Assembly (NCBI RefSeq): GCF_009811415.1
Contig: NZ_BLIG01000019.1
Location: 124,001 to 188,000 of the forward strand
DNA from: Alteromonas sp. KUL106
Lineage (GTDB): Bacteria > Pseudomonadota > Gammaproteobacteria > Enterobacterales > Alteromonadaceae
Direction of reading: 5' to 3'
Length of the DNA stretch: 64,000 nt
Shown: positions 24,981 through 33,675 of the stretch, one piece after another
How positions within the stretch are numbered: the stretch's first letter is position 1
Layout of the letters: each line of letters starts with the position of its first letter
The notes under the pieces: model-generated
Seen by the model: only the letters and a program-made list of their open reading frames with translations
Told to the model about the DNA's origin: nothing
The model's database searches: none
Program-made: the position numbers and the translations under genes

Positions 24981-25348
24981 TTTATTTTCCTCGAAGAGTT
25001 TCGATCGCTTGGCTTTACGCTAGTTCATCATTCGGGACTTACCCAGTCGGAAGATAAAAACAGCTTTACGGTGCCAATTAGTCATTACATTTACGTAAAC
25101 ATAGTTATGCCATTAGTTGACATAGATTGAGAAGCGTTCAAGGAATGAAGTTTTATTTCGCTGTAATAAAGGGTGTACGCAGTGAACGAGCGTAGGGCAG
25201 AAATAGCCATAACAGGCAGGCGCTGCACAGGATGTAAATTTTTCGTAACAGGAAAACCATGCGGTAATAAAGGTCTCTTAGCGAGGGACAGTAGCGCTTT
25301 ATTCAGTGTATTATTTAAGCACCAAATAAAGCGCGTTACTTGTCAAAC
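24981..25348. other. 368-bp gap upstream of fumarylacetoacetase, no credible gene
   Basis: The gap holds the promoter of the fumarylacetoacetase gene and the 3' end of tyrR. A degenerate TyrR-like site TGTAAA-N6-GTAACA (two mismatches) is at 25233-25250. A palindrome TTTACGTAAA is at about 25089-25098. A 79-codon plus-strand frame starting at 25173 runs into the tyrR 3' end and has no recognisable domain. Confidence 0.4.
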
Positions 25349-26905
25349 TCAGAGTTTTACTGTGGCTTTGTTTATCCCGTACTCTCGCAGTTTATTAGCA
25401 ATAGCGGTATGACTTAAACCCAGTTTTTTAGCCAACTGTCGGGTGCTTGGATAAGACGGATACAGTCGCTTCAATAAGTCTTTCTCAAATTTTTTCACCT
25501 CTTCGTCTAATGTCCCCTCAAAGTTTTCATCAATGTAGGTAACACTTGGGGCGCAGCTTGGAAGCTGTATATCTTCTTTAGTAATTTCTTTTCCATCGAG
25601 CAGTGACAAAGCGCGATACAACGCGTTTTGCAACTGCCTCACGTTGCCTGGCCATGGATACTGCTGAAGAAAGTCTACACACGACTTGCTGAGCTTAGCG
25701 GGACGTCGTCCCAATTTGGTGCTGTGTTGAACTATGAAAGATTCGGCCAGCGGAACAATATCTTGCCTGCGGTCTTTCAAAGACGGCATAACAAGACTGA
25801 GTACATTAAGACGATAATATAACTCCTTTCTAAACCTACCTTCCTCCACCAGTTGTCCAAGATCACGGCACGTTGTGCAAATAAACCGAACGTCTACTTT
25901 AACGGGCTCTGAGTCTCCTACTCTTCTGAACTCGCCATCTTCTAAGACCCGCAATAGCTTCGCCTGCAACTGAGCAGACATGTCGGCTATCTCGTCGAGT
26001 AAAAGCGTCCCGCCTTTAGCTTGTTCTAGTAAACCTATTTTTGCATTAGGCTGGTTAAAGGCTCCCGCGGCGTACCCAAACAATTCTGTCTCAGCCACAC
26101 TATCAGGTAACGAGGCGCAGTTTAATGCTAAAAATGCCCCCTCACTGCGACGACTCGACTGATGACAGGCCCGGGCAATCATTTCTTTCCCCGTGCCGGT
26201 TTCCCCAAAAATTAATACCGGGGCGTCAAGGTCAGCAATTCGCTTCGCCTCATGCACGACACGCTTCATAAGCGGTGATTGCGCAACGAAACGGTCGAAG
26301 CTGTCTGTCGGAGACTGGTGAAACGCGGTAAACTGTTGACCCAATCGCATTTCTGATTTCAATATGACAACGGCGCCTGCCATGATCATATTTTGCTCGC
26401 CATCGGGGACCGTAATTGGCAGCATATCAGCGAGGTAATCCTGTTGGATAAATTTGACTTTTGAAGACTGGGGACCAGGAGATTTGCCATCCATCCACTT
26501 AGTAAAATTAAAGCCCTTCACAACTTCGCTTATTTCTGTGCCCTCAATATCACTGTAGGGAATTTCAAGACCTGCACACACGGCCTCGTTACACAGCAAA
26601 ATGTTACCTTTGGCGTCAATAGAGAAGACAGGATCAGGCAAAGTTCGTAAAATCGCAGAAAGCTGATTTTTCTCTCGCTCACCGGGCATGAATAGCGTTG
26701 TTTTGACATCATCAATCCCATCTATTCGCCTAATTTGAGGCATAAGGTGCTGGAAATCGGCAAATTCAATATTGGGAAAATTGAGGAAAATTTTTCCCAC
26801 TGGGTCAATCTCAATACCGCGCAAATCGATTTCTTTATTGACGAGAATATCTAATACATCTTGTGTTATTCCAAGACGGTCCTGACAGCTTATTTCTAGA
26901 CGCAT
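25349..26905 (-). CDS. tyrR: TyrR aromatic amino acid regulator
   Basis: TyrR senses tyrosine, phenylalanine and tryptophan and controls their synthesis, transport or breakdown. The 518-residue product has an ACT domain (residues 1-75, MRLEISCQDRLGITQDVLDI), a PAS domain (about 80-190) and an AAA+ domain (about 205-430) with Walker A GETGTGK at 234-240. A helix-turn-helix is at the C-terminus (TRQLAKKLGLSHTAIANKL). The sigma-54 contact motif GAFTGA is replaced by GAFNQP (281-286), as expected for TyrR, which works with sigma-70. A TyrR box just upstream points to autoregulation. phhA is upstream on the same strand. Confidence 0.95.
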   Translation of the reverse strand: MRLEISCQDRLGITQDVLDILVNKEIDLRGIEIDPVGKIFLNFPNIEFADFQHLMPQIRRIDGIDDVKTTLFMPGEREKNQLSAILRTLPDPVFSIDAKGNILLCNEAVCAGLEIPYSDIEGTEISEVVKGFNFTKWMDGKSPGPQSSKVKFIQQDYLADMLPITVPDGEQNMIMAGAVVILKSEMRLGQQFTAFHQSPTDSFDRFVAQSPLMKRVVHEAKRIADLDAPVLIFGETGTGKEMIARACHQSSRRSEGAFLALNCASLPDSVAETELFGYAAGAFNQPNAKIGLLEQAKGGTLLLDEIADMSAQLQAKLLRVLEDGEFRRVGDSEPVKVDVRFICTTCRDLGQLVEEGRFRKELYYRLNVLSLVMPSLKDRRQDIVPLAESFIVQHSTKLGRRPAKLSKSCVDFLQQYPWPGNVRQLQNALYRALSLLDGKEITKEDIQLPSCAPSVTYIDENFEGTLDEEVKKFEKDLLKRLYPSYPSTRQLAKKLGLSHTAIANKLREYGINKATVKL

Positions 26906-26923
26906 AGAGTGTTACAGCTACTT

Positions 26924-26941
26924 TGTAAACATATATGTACA
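26924..26941. promoter_or_regulatory. TyrR box upstream of tyrR
   Basis: TGTAAA-CATATA-TGTACA matches the consensus TGTAAA-N6-TTTACA with one mismatch. It lies 18 bp before the tyrR ATG, a position suited to autorepression. Confidence 0.7.
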
Positions 26942-27060
26942 GAGTATCATACTTTTACAAAAATATAACAAGAAAAATGTTACAGAAGTTTAAAAATTGG
27001 AGGTCGTGATAGACAGATTTTAGAAACACGCTGAAATGCGTGTCATCGCACAGCGGGAGT

Positions 27061-27085
27061 AAAGAAGCCGCAATCAACATGCGGC
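27061..27085 (-). terminator. Terminator after phhA
   Basis: A 6-bp stem GCCGCA/TGCGGC with a 7-nt loop is followed on the minus strand by TTCTTT, 35 bp after the phhA stop. It separates phhA from tyrR. A second hairpin ACACGC/GCGTGT lies at 27026-27043. Confidence 0.6.
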
Positions 27086-27119
27086 ATCCTATACAAAACA
27101 CATTTCGTTAACAATATCG

Positions 27120-27920
27120 TTAACTTGCTTTTTTCTCTTTCGGAGGGAAAAGTGGGGAAAACAAACCGAGAGATTTGGCCTTTTCTACAAGTGCCATTAT
27201 ATCCATTTCGGCAAGCTCAAATAGGTAATCGAATTCTTGTAGCACGTAATACAGTGGTTGCATTATATCAATGCGATACGGTGTGCGAAGCGCATCAATT
27301 GCTGTAAGGGGGTTGCGCAAGGGCGTATCACTATCTAAAGCATAGATTGTCTCACCCGGTGAAGATAAGATCCCACCGCCATATATTTTTAGTTCATCTT
27401 TGGCTCTCACTAAACCAAACTCTACGGTGAACCAATAAAGACGGGCTAAGTAAACTCTGTCTTCTTTACTTGCAGCAAGACCTAACTTTCCATAAGTGTG
27501 GGTAAAATGAGCAAACGCAGGGTTCGTTAATAGCGGGCAATGGCCAAATACTTCATGAAAAATATCGGGTTCTTGCAGATAATCAAACTCTTCTCTCGTA
27601 CGAATAAAGGTTGCAACAGGAAACTGTTTATTCGCCAGCAACCGAAAAAACTCACCGAAGTTGATCAATGCCGGAACTTCCGCGGTTTGCCAACCCGTTT
27701 TTTCCAATAAAACTTTGTTGATATCGGGCAATTGAGGGATGGCCTTTTCGTCGAGTTTGAGCAATTCAAGCCCATCCAGATACTCCTGGCACGCTCTTTC
27801 CCTCACTAACGGAATTTGTCTTGCGTAGAGCTCTGACCAAATTTGATTCTCTTCTTCTGACCAATGAATGATGCCATTGTCATCAGATTGTCTCGACTGG
27901 TATTGCGTAGCTTTTGGCAT
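27120..27920 (-). CDS. phhA: Phenylalanine 4-hydroxylase
   Basis: PhhA hydroxylates L-phenylalanine to L-tyrosine with tetrahydropterin, O2 and Fe(II). The 266-residue protein shows the iron ligands H122 and H127 in DIFHEVFGHCPLL and E167 in WFTVEFGL, plus the pterin-site region ATFIRTREEFDYLQEPD. The frame extends to 28001, but the ATG at 27920 has AGAAG upstream and matches bacterial PhhA N-termini. A TyrR box lies 100 bp upstream. No pterin carbinolamine dehydratase gene (phhB) is in the window. It feeds tyrosine to the MaiA/fumarylacetoacetase route. Confidence 0.95.
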   Translation of the reverse strand: MPKATQYQSRQSDDNGIIHWSEEENQIWSELYARQIPLVRERACQEYLDGLELLKLDEKAIPQLPDINKVLLEKTGWQTAEVPALINFGEFFRLLANKQFPVATFIRTREEFDYLQEPDIFHEVFGHCPLLTNPAFAHFTHTYGKLGLAASKEDRVYLARLYWFTVEFGLVRAKDELKIYGGGILSSPGETIYALDSDTPLRNPLTAIDALRTPYRIDIMQPLYYVLQEFDYLFELAEMDIMALVEKAKSLGLFSPLFPPKEKKAS

Positions 27921-28019
27921 AACTTCTAAAACCAACACGTGTTCAAAAAACTTACCTATTAGTGTAATGAAATTCGCGACGGCGAAAAGCAGCGGACCCA
28001 ATGAGCCGTATTATTTAGC

Positions 28020-28037
28020 TGTAACAAGAGTTTTACA
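28020..28037. promoter_or_regulatory. TyrR box upstream of phhA
   Basis: TGTAAC-AAGAGT-TTTACA has one mismatch to TGTAAA-N6-TTTACA. It is centred about 108 bp before the phhA ATG, which suits activation, as known for the related PhhR of Pseudomonas. Confidence 0.68.
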
Positions 28038-28067
28038 ATGCTTGTAGAAGGTATTGTTTTAAATACT

Positions 28068-28093
28068 AAAAAGCCGCTTTAAAGAAGCGGCTT
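28068..28093 (-). terminator. Terminator of the psp operon
   Basis: A 9-bp stem AAGCCGCTT/AAGCGGCTT with a 5-nt loop, followed on the minus strand by TTTTTAGTATTT, lies 33 bp after the pspC stop and separates psp from phhA. Confidence 0.85.
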
Positions 28094-28125
28094 GGATGTG
28101 TCTATCTGTTGGTATCACGTGCTTG

Positions 28126-28572
28126 TTAGAGACGACTAATTTCTTTGTTGAGCTGATATTCACGAGAAGTCACATATGTTTCCATTTTGCGAAGACGCAC
28201 TTCAGCTTTCTCGAAACGATTGCGAATATCGTGAAACGCTTGTTTAGGTGGCTCTCCAGCCTGCCAAACTTTAGTTTTTACCTCTACCTTCGCACTTTTT
28301 ACCTGGCCCGCATTGGGATTTGTCCAACCTTTACCCTTCGAAAAAACAGGAGAAGGGGTATTGTCTTTCAATCCAGCAGGTTTTTTATCAAGAATAAACC
28401 AAGCGGCAATATACGCGACGAAGATGAAAGGGCCTGCGAGTAAAAAGAACCCAGTAACAACCAATATTCTCACTAACCACGTTTCTAAACCAAAGTATTC
28501 TGCAATTCCTGAACACACCCCGGCTATTCGTGCGTTGTCTGGGTTACGATAGAGCTGCTTACCATTTCTCAT
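28126..28572 (-). CDS. pspC: Phage shock protein C
   Basis: PspC is an inner-membrane sensor that works with PspB to release PspF from PspA under envelope stress. The 148-residue protein has the PspC domain (NPDNARIAGVCSGIAEYFGL, then WLVRILVVTGFFLLAGPFIF and IAAWFILDKKP). A cytoplasmic or periplasmic tail with a coiled-coil end (FEKAEVRLRKMETYVTSREY) follows. The tail makes it a little longer than E. coli PspC (119). Its start overlaps the pspB stop by 4 nt. Confidence 0.93.
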   Translation of the reverse strand: MRNGKQLYRNPDNARIAGVCSGIAEYFGLETWLVRILVVTGFFLLAGPFIFVAYIAAWFILDKKPAGLKDNTPSPVFSKGKGWTNPNAGQVKSAKVEVKTKVWQAGEPPKQAFHDIRNRFEKAEVRLRKMETYVTSREYQLNKEISRL

Positions 28573-28808
28573 GCTCTATTCCTCCACTCAGGTGCCTCAC
28601 TATCCAAAATCGCTTCTAGCGTTTCAATCCGTTCGCTCATCTTTTCTGCTTTTTCAGCTAAGTCTTGTAAAGCTGCATGCTCTTCTGCACTTAGCCCTTG
28701 ATTAACTTGCTTTTTACTACGGTAATGCAAAATAAGCCAAATGGGAGCAACAAATATTGAGAACACCACAAGGGGCATGACCAACACTGCTATTGTACCT
28801 TCATCCAT
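28569..28808 (-). CDS. pspB: Phage shock protein B
   Basis: A 79-residue partner of PspC with one membrane helix (IAVLVMPLVVFSIFVAPIWL) followed by ILHYRSKK and a cytoplasmic coiled coil ending AILDSEAPEWRNR, the family's standard ending. Two starts are possible. The ATG at 28808 has AGGAGA 8 nt upstream and gives the usual length. The ATG at 28838 has AGGAGG only 3 nt upstream and adds ten residues. I prefer 28808. Confidence 0.9.
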   Translation of the reverse strand: MDEGTIAVLVMPLVVFSIFVAPIWLILHYRSKKQVNQGLSAEEHAALQDLAEKAEKMSERIETLEAILDSEAPEWRNRA

Positions 28809-28881
28809 CTCAATCTCTCCTACAAACTCTGATGTCATAACCCTCCTTCAATAGGAACATCGGGAGGGTCCACCTTATTTA

Positions 28882-29565
28882 TTATTCTGATTTTTCGGTG
28901 CTTTTATTCGCACCTTTAACCTTCGCTTTAAGCGCGGCAAGTTCGTCTTCTACTTTGTCGCTTGCTTCAAGCTCAGCGAACTCATCTTGCAGTGTCTTCT
29001 TACCTAAATCGTAAGCGTCAACTTGAGACTCAAGGTCATCAATTTTACGTTCGTATTGCTCAAAGCGCCCCATCGCACTATCTACTTTAGTGCTATCCAG
29101 CGTCTTTTTCACTTCAAGTCGTGAACTGGCTGTCTTCTGGCGCATGATAATCGTTTTTTGACGACTTTTAGCATCAGCAAGCTTTTCTTGAAGTTGGCCA
29201 ATTTCATCCTGAAGTTTGCTGATCTGTTCTTCAACAATCGCCAACTCTTTACTCAATACCTCAGCAGCTTCTGCAGATTTTTTCTTTTCTTGCAGTGCAG
29301 CGCGGGCTAGGTCTTCCCTGTCTTTACTCAAAGCAAGCTCGGCTTTTGCTTCCCAATCGCTTGCGTCGCTTTCATACTTTGCAATTTGATTAACGATTTC
29401 CTTTTTATTGGCCAAGGTCTTTGCAGATGCAGAGCGCACTTCAACCAATGTGTCTTCCATTTCCTGAATGATTAGTCTAACCATTTTCTCAGGATCTTCT
29501 GCCTTGTCTAAAAGCGCATTAATATTTGAATTCACAATATCTGTAAAACGCGAGAAGATACCCAT
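28882..29565 (-). CDS. pspA: Phage shock protein A (PspA/IM30 family)
   Basis: PspA binds PspF and blocks it in the unstressed cell; under stress it coats and supports the inner membrane. The 227-residue protein starts GIFSRFTDIVNSNINALLDK, the amphipathic membrane-binding helix. The EDPEKMVRLIIQEME motif follows, then one long coiled-coil hairpin. Length matches E. coli PspA (222). It is the first gene of pspABC and is divergent from pspF across a sigma-54 promoter. Confidence 0.96.
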   Translation of the reverse strand: MGIFSRFTDIVNSNINALLDKAEDPEKMVRLIIQEMEDTLVEVRSASAKTLANKKEIVNQIAKYESDASDWEAKAELALSKDREDLARAALQEKKKSAEAAEVLSKELAIVEEQISKLQDEIGQLQEKLADAKSRQKTIIMRQKTASSRLEVKKTLDSTKVDSAMGRFEQYERKIDDLESQVDAYDLGKKTLQDEFAELEASDKVEDELAALKAKVKGANKSTEKSE

Positions 29566-29644
29566 AATAATTACCTCTTGCTAAAAATAGTCAGTGTTAA
29601 AAACACCACTCTTGATAAATAGATTACTCTTGGTATAGGTAGTA

Positions 29645-29661
29645 TTCAATATACTTGCCAA
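29645..29661 (-). promoter_or_regulatory. Sigma-54-type promoter of pspABC
   Basis: On the minus strand TTGGCAAG-TATA-TTGAA fits the sigma-54 pattern with correct 10-nt spacing between the -24 GG and the -12 element. The -12 dinucleotide is GA instead of GC. It lies about 70 bp before the pspA ATG, opposite pspF, whose product activates sigma-54 promoters. Confidence 0.65.
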
Positions 29662-29785
29662 CTTTACACTTCGGCTAACCTGCTATTTTTAATAGCTTTT
29701 TCACACTTTCAAATAATACTCGTTTCTCAACATGTTTTGCACTACACTATTAATTGGTCGAAATGACTAACTTTTGAGGGATTTA

Positions 29786-30907
29786 ATGAGTAGGTACCGA
29801 CAACAGGATAATTTGCTAGGTCAAGCGAATAGTTTTTTAGAAGTACTAGAGCAAATATCACAGATAGCTCCGCTTGATAAACCTGTGCTGGTCATTGGTG
29901 AGCGTGGAACGGGCAAAGAGCTGATCGCAGCACGTCTACACTTCTTATCGAAACGCTGGGACCAAAACTATATTAAGCTCAATTGCGCTGCGTTAAACGA
30001 AAGCCTTCTTGAGAGCGAACTCTTCGGTTACGAGGCGGGCGCATTTACCGGTGCAGCTAAACGTCGAGAAGGTCGATTCGAAGTGGCGCACAACGGCACC
30101 CTCTTTCTAGACGAACTGGCCAATACGTCGGGCCTTATACAAGAAAAACTTCTACGTGTAGTGGAATACGGTGAGTTTGAGCGTGTAGGTGGCAGCAAAT
30201 CCGTTAAAACAGATGTCCGCCTTATTGCAGCGACAAATGAAGATTTGCCTGCGCTTGCCGAGGCAGGCGAGTTTCGCGCTGATCTACTCGACAGGCTAGC
30301 CTTTGACGTAATCACTATTCCCCCACTTCGCGAGCGTCGCGAAGACATCATGATGCTTGCAGAAAATTTTGCTATCAACATGGCCCGTGAAATGGAAATG
30401 GAGTTGTTTAGCGGTTTTACGGAAAAAGCAAAACGTACGCTTTTAGATTACGACTGGCCAGGTAATATCCGAGAGCTTAAGAATGTCGTTGAGCGTGCGG
30501 TCTACAGAACGAACAACCCTCATCTACCTGTACATGAAATTATTCTGGACCCATTTGAATCGGCATTCCGTCCAAAAGGCAGAATCAAAACCAATGACAG
30601 AGCGAATAACTCGGATTCACCTCAGCCGCCTATTCAAAAGGATGTCACTTCGACGAACGATGCTGCTGAAATCGCTGACGCCCCCAGCTTGAGGCCAAAT
30701 AATCAGCAAGAAACAATAGAATATCCCATAGATTTGAAAGAACGCTCTCAACAATATGAGATAGATATGATAAAAAAGGCTTTGGCTGACAGTCAGTTTA
30801 ATCAAAAGAAAACCGCTGAAAAATTAAGCCTGACATACCATCAGCTACGAGGCTATCTCAAGAAATATAACTTACTTGATTCTTCCGCTGAAAACGTTGA
30901 GGCGTAG
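29786..30907 (+). CDS. pspF: PspF, sigma-54 enhancer-binding activator of psp
   Basis: PspF activates pspABC through sigma-54 RNA polymerase and lacks a receiver domain, being held in check by PspA. The 373-residue protein has Walker A GERGTGKE (38-45), the sigma-54 contact GAFTGA (85-90), TLFLDELAN and DYDWPGNIRELKNVVERA, and a C-terminal Fis-type HTH (KKTAEKLSLTYHQLRGYLKK). A linker of about 60 polar residues before the HTH makes it longer than E. coli PspF (about 325). A TTG start at 29774 is possible, but GAGG sits 6 nt before the ATG at 29786. sapA begins 3 nt after its stop. Confidence 0.94.
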   Translation: MSRYRQQDNLLGQANSFLEVLEQISQIAPLDKPVLVIGERGTGKELIAARLHFLSKRWDQNYIKLNCAALNESLLESELFGYEAGAFTGAAKRREGRFEVAHNGTLFLDELANTSGLIQEKLLRVVEYGEFERVGGSKSVKTDVRLIAATNEDLPALAEAGEFRADLLDRLAFDVITIPPLRERREDIMMLAENFAINMAREMEMELFSGFTEKAKRTLLDYDWPGNIRELKNVVERAVYRTNNPHLPVHEIILDPFESAFRPKGRIKTNDRANNSDSPQPPIQKDVTSTNDAAEIADAPSLRPNNQQETIEYPIDLKERSQQYEIDMIKKALADSQFNQKKTAEKLSLTYHQLRGYLKKYNLLDSSAENVEA

Positions 30908-30910
30908 AGC

Positions 30911-32647
30911 ATGTCCCATGGTTTAGTAAAGCGTCTGTCATTGTGTTTATGTTCAGCGCTTCTTGTTGCATCCTGTGCAAAACAGAATAAACAGGCGTTT
31001 TACAATACGGGCATTATTTACTGCTCGGAAAGCAATCCAGTGACGTTTAACCCTCAGCTAGATACGTCAAGTACAACATCAGATGCCTCTTCTCACCAGC
31101 TCTACGATAGGTTACTGGATTTTGATCCTGAGTCAGGCCGCATAGTGCCAAGCTTAGCAAGTAGCTGGTTAGTGTCTGACGACGGGCTGACTTACGCCTT
31201 TCAGCTGAGAAAAGATGTGTGGTTTCACACAACTAAATACTTTACGCCTTCAAGAAATTTCAACGCTGATGACGTCATTTTCAGTATAGACAGGTGGAGA
31301 CTGACTTCTCATCCCTATCATTATATCTCAGGTGGTCGCTATCCCTACTTTGAGAGTATAGGGCTAGCTCAAAATATTGCGGCAGTAGAACGCATAAATG
31401 GTTATCGTGTAGAAATCACGTTGAAACGCAGAGACAGCTCTTTTTTGGCCAATCTAGCCACTGATTTTGCTGTGATACTTTCAGAGGAATACGCGACTCA
31501 GCTATCCCAAGCCGGAACGCCAAGTAAAATTGACGAACTCCCTATTGGCACCGGCCCGTTTAAATTTGAGAGCTATAGAAAAGACCATTTCATAAAATAC
31601 CGTCGACATGACAACTACTGGCGTTCATCGTTATCAACAGCTGAAGATGACACGGCGCCTCCCGATAATAATAGAGAAAGTGAAGTACGTGTAGACGACC
31701 AAAACCAAGCATTCGGTAACAATACACCAAACGATGGCGAACAAACGACCGTCGAACAGCTCATCTTTGATATTACGCCGCGAAGCTCGCTTAGGTTGGC
31801 TAAATTAATGACTGGTGAGTGTGATGCCACCGCTTTTCCTGCACAAACTGAGCTTGAAGTTATTCGTGCAAAAGACGACCTTATATTGGCAGAGAAACCG
31901 GGATTAAACATCGGTTTTTGGGCTTTCAATACCCAACGCCCACCTTTCGACAATCCTGATGTAAGACGGGCACTAGCGGCGGCTATCGATAAAAACACCT
32001 TGTTAGAGGCCGTGTATTTTGATAGCGCTATTCGGGCTAAAACACTGCTACCGGCGGCAAGTTGGGCGTTTCAAAATGACGCCGATGATACTGCTTACAA
32101 TCCTGTACTCGCGCGCAAACTGCTTGCCGATGCTGGGATTGAAACTGGGTTTTCAATGACAATTTGGGCCATGCCCGTAGAGCGAGCCTACAATCCGAAT
32201 GCAACCAAAATGGCTGAGCTGATTCAGCGATACTTGCGGGACGTGGGCGTAGAGGCAACTATTGTGAGCTATGATTGGACCACGTTCAGGAGACACTTGC
32301 GAGAGGGCTTACACGACTCTGTACTAATAGGTTGGTCTGCCGACAACGGTGACCCTGATAACTTTTACCGCCCTTTGTTGAGTTGCGGCGCGATCCCTTC
32401 TGGAACTAACAGAGCCATGTGGTGTAATCAGGATTATGATAGATTAATAAACGATGCCCTTGAGACTGACGACATTGAAGCACGTAAGGCCATTTACCGA
32501 CAAGTAAACCGACTACTGTATGAACGTCTGCCTTTGGTTCCCATTGCGCATGCCTATCGCTATCAGGCATATAGAACTGAATTAGAAGGTATAAAGATAA
32601 ACCCCTTTGGCGGCGTACGCTTTGGTGGAGTAAAAAAAGCACTGTGA
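30911..32647 (+). CDS. sapA: SapA peptide-binding lipoprotein
   Basis: SapA is the solute-binding protein of the Sap ABC importer, linked to antimicrobial-peptide resistance and, in some species, haem, polyamine or potassium roles. The 578-residue product has a lipoprotein signal (SALLVASC, lipid Cys at residue 22) and a family-5 binding fold (LYDRLLDFDPESGRIVPSLA; FNADDVIFSIDRW; FDNPDVRRALAAAIDKNTLL). A polar insert is seen around residues 235-280 (SLSTAEDDTAPPDNNRESE). It starts 3 nt after pspF and overlaps sapB. Confidence 0.9.
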   Translation: MSHGLVKRLSLCLCSALLVASCAKQNKQAFYNTGIIYCSESNPVTFNPQLDTSSTTSDASSHQLYDRLLDFDPESGRIVPSLASSWLVSDDGLTYAFQLRKDVWFHTTKYFTPSRNFNADDVIFSIDRWRLTSHPYHYISGGRYPYFESIGLAQNIAAVERINGYRVEITLKRRDSSFLANLATDFAVILSEEYATQLSQAGTPSKIDELPIGTGPFKFESYRKDHFIKYRRHDNYWRSSLSTAEDDTAPPDNNRESEVRVDDQNQAFGNNTPNDGEQTTVEQLIFDITPRSSLRLAKLMTGECDATAFPAQTELEVIRAKDDLILAEKPGLNIGFWAFNTQRPPFDNPDVRRALAAAIDKNTLLEAVYFDSAIRAKTLLPAASWAFQNDADDTAYNPVLARKLLADAGIETGFSMTIWAMPVERAYNPNATKMAELIQRYLRDVGVEATIVSYDWTTFRRHLREGLHDSVLIGWSADNGDPDNFYRPLLSCGAIPSGTNRAMWCNQDYDRLINDALETDDIEARKAIYRQVNRLLYERLPLVPIAHAYRYQAYRTELEGIKINPFGGVRFGGVKKAL

Positions 32648-33675
32648 CTCAAATTCTTGTTAGATACTGCACTTTATTAATATTAACGCTCCTTGTGTTG
32701 ACGATTATTTCGTTCTCATTAGCTTACCTGTTTCCCGGTGACGTTTTAGAAAACTTAACAGGCTTGGTACCGCAAAATGATATTCAGCGAGCGGCGCTGG
32801 AAAAACAATTTAAGTTAGATCAATCCTATGTGCATCAGTTTGTCTACTATGTGAGCAATTTATTGACGGGGGAATGGGGATACAGTTTTACTTCCGGCCT
32901 TCCCCTGAGAGAAGAAGTAGGCATAGCTATGCCTGCCACAATAGAATTAGCAACGTACGCGATGCTAATGGCGTTATTTATTGGCATACCGCTAGGTTAC
33001 TATGCGGGCATTCGTTGTTACTCAACGTCAGATTATGCGATTAACAGCGCAAGTATTACGATTTATTCTTTCCCTGTGTTTTGGTTTGCGTTATTGCTTA
33101 TCCTAATATTCAGTTTACAACTAGACGTAGCGCCTTTATCTGGCCGTATCAGTTTGCTATATCATATCGAGCCTGTATCGGGCTTTATTCTTATCGATAT
33201 ATTGCTGGCAGACACAGAAAACAAATCGCTAGCATTGAAAGACGCGCTATCACATTTAGCATTACCTACCTTTGCAATTGGCGCAATTGCGACAGCCTCG
33301 ATGGCTAGAATGGCAAGACGCTCTGTTATAGATGTAAAACACCGTCCGTATATCGCAGCGGCGATCTCTAGAGGTCTTTCAAGTTGGCAGATATTTTTTC
33401 GGCATATTTTGCGGAATGCATTGCTTCCCATCTTGCCGTTAATGGCAATTCAAATTACCACGCTAATAACTAACGCCATGATTGTAGAGACCTTATTTTC
33501 CTGGCCCGGTATTGGTAATTGGCTTATTCAAGCGATATATCAGCGGGACTACCCCGCCCTAAGAATTGGAATGATGGCGGTTTCAACCGTAGTTATTACG
33601 TTAACAATCCTTGTTGATTTGTTTAATCGTGTCATTGATCCCAGCAGAGAGAAATACGAACGTGCCGCAGTTTAG
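32644..33675 (+). CDS. sapB: SapB permease
   Basis: A 343-residue inner-membrane permease of the DppB/OppB type. It has an N-terminal helix (LLILTLLVLTIISFSLAYLF), several further membrane spans and the ABC coupling motif region (AAISRGLSSWQIFFRHILRN). It starts at GTG 32644, overlapping the sapA stop, and its end overlaps the true start of sapC. Confidence 0.93.
   Translation: MTQILVRYCTLLILTLLVLTIISFSLAYLFPGDVLENLTGLVPQNDIQRAALEKQFKLDQSYVHQFVYYVSNLLTGEWGYSFTSGLPLREEVGIAMPATIELATYAMLMALFIGIPLGYYAGIRCYSTSDYAINSASITIYSFPVFWFALLLILIFSLQLDVAPLSGRISLLYHIEPVSGFILIDILLADTENKSLALKDALSHLALPTFAIGAIATASMARMARRSVIDVKHRPYIAAAISRGLSSWQIFFRHILRNALLPILPLMAIQITTLITNAMIVETLFSWPGIGNWLIQAIYQRDYPALRIGMMAVSTVVITLTILVDLFNRVIDPSREKYERAAV

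Noticed and set aside
25080..25105. TTTACGTAAA palindrome as a TyrR box
   Set aside because: The half-sites are in the wrong order and spacing for TGTAAA-N6-TTTACA.
25173..25412. 79-codon plus-strand frame with a CTGC motif
   Set aside because: It overlaps the 3' end of tyrR, starts at GTG with no ribosome site and matches no family I know.
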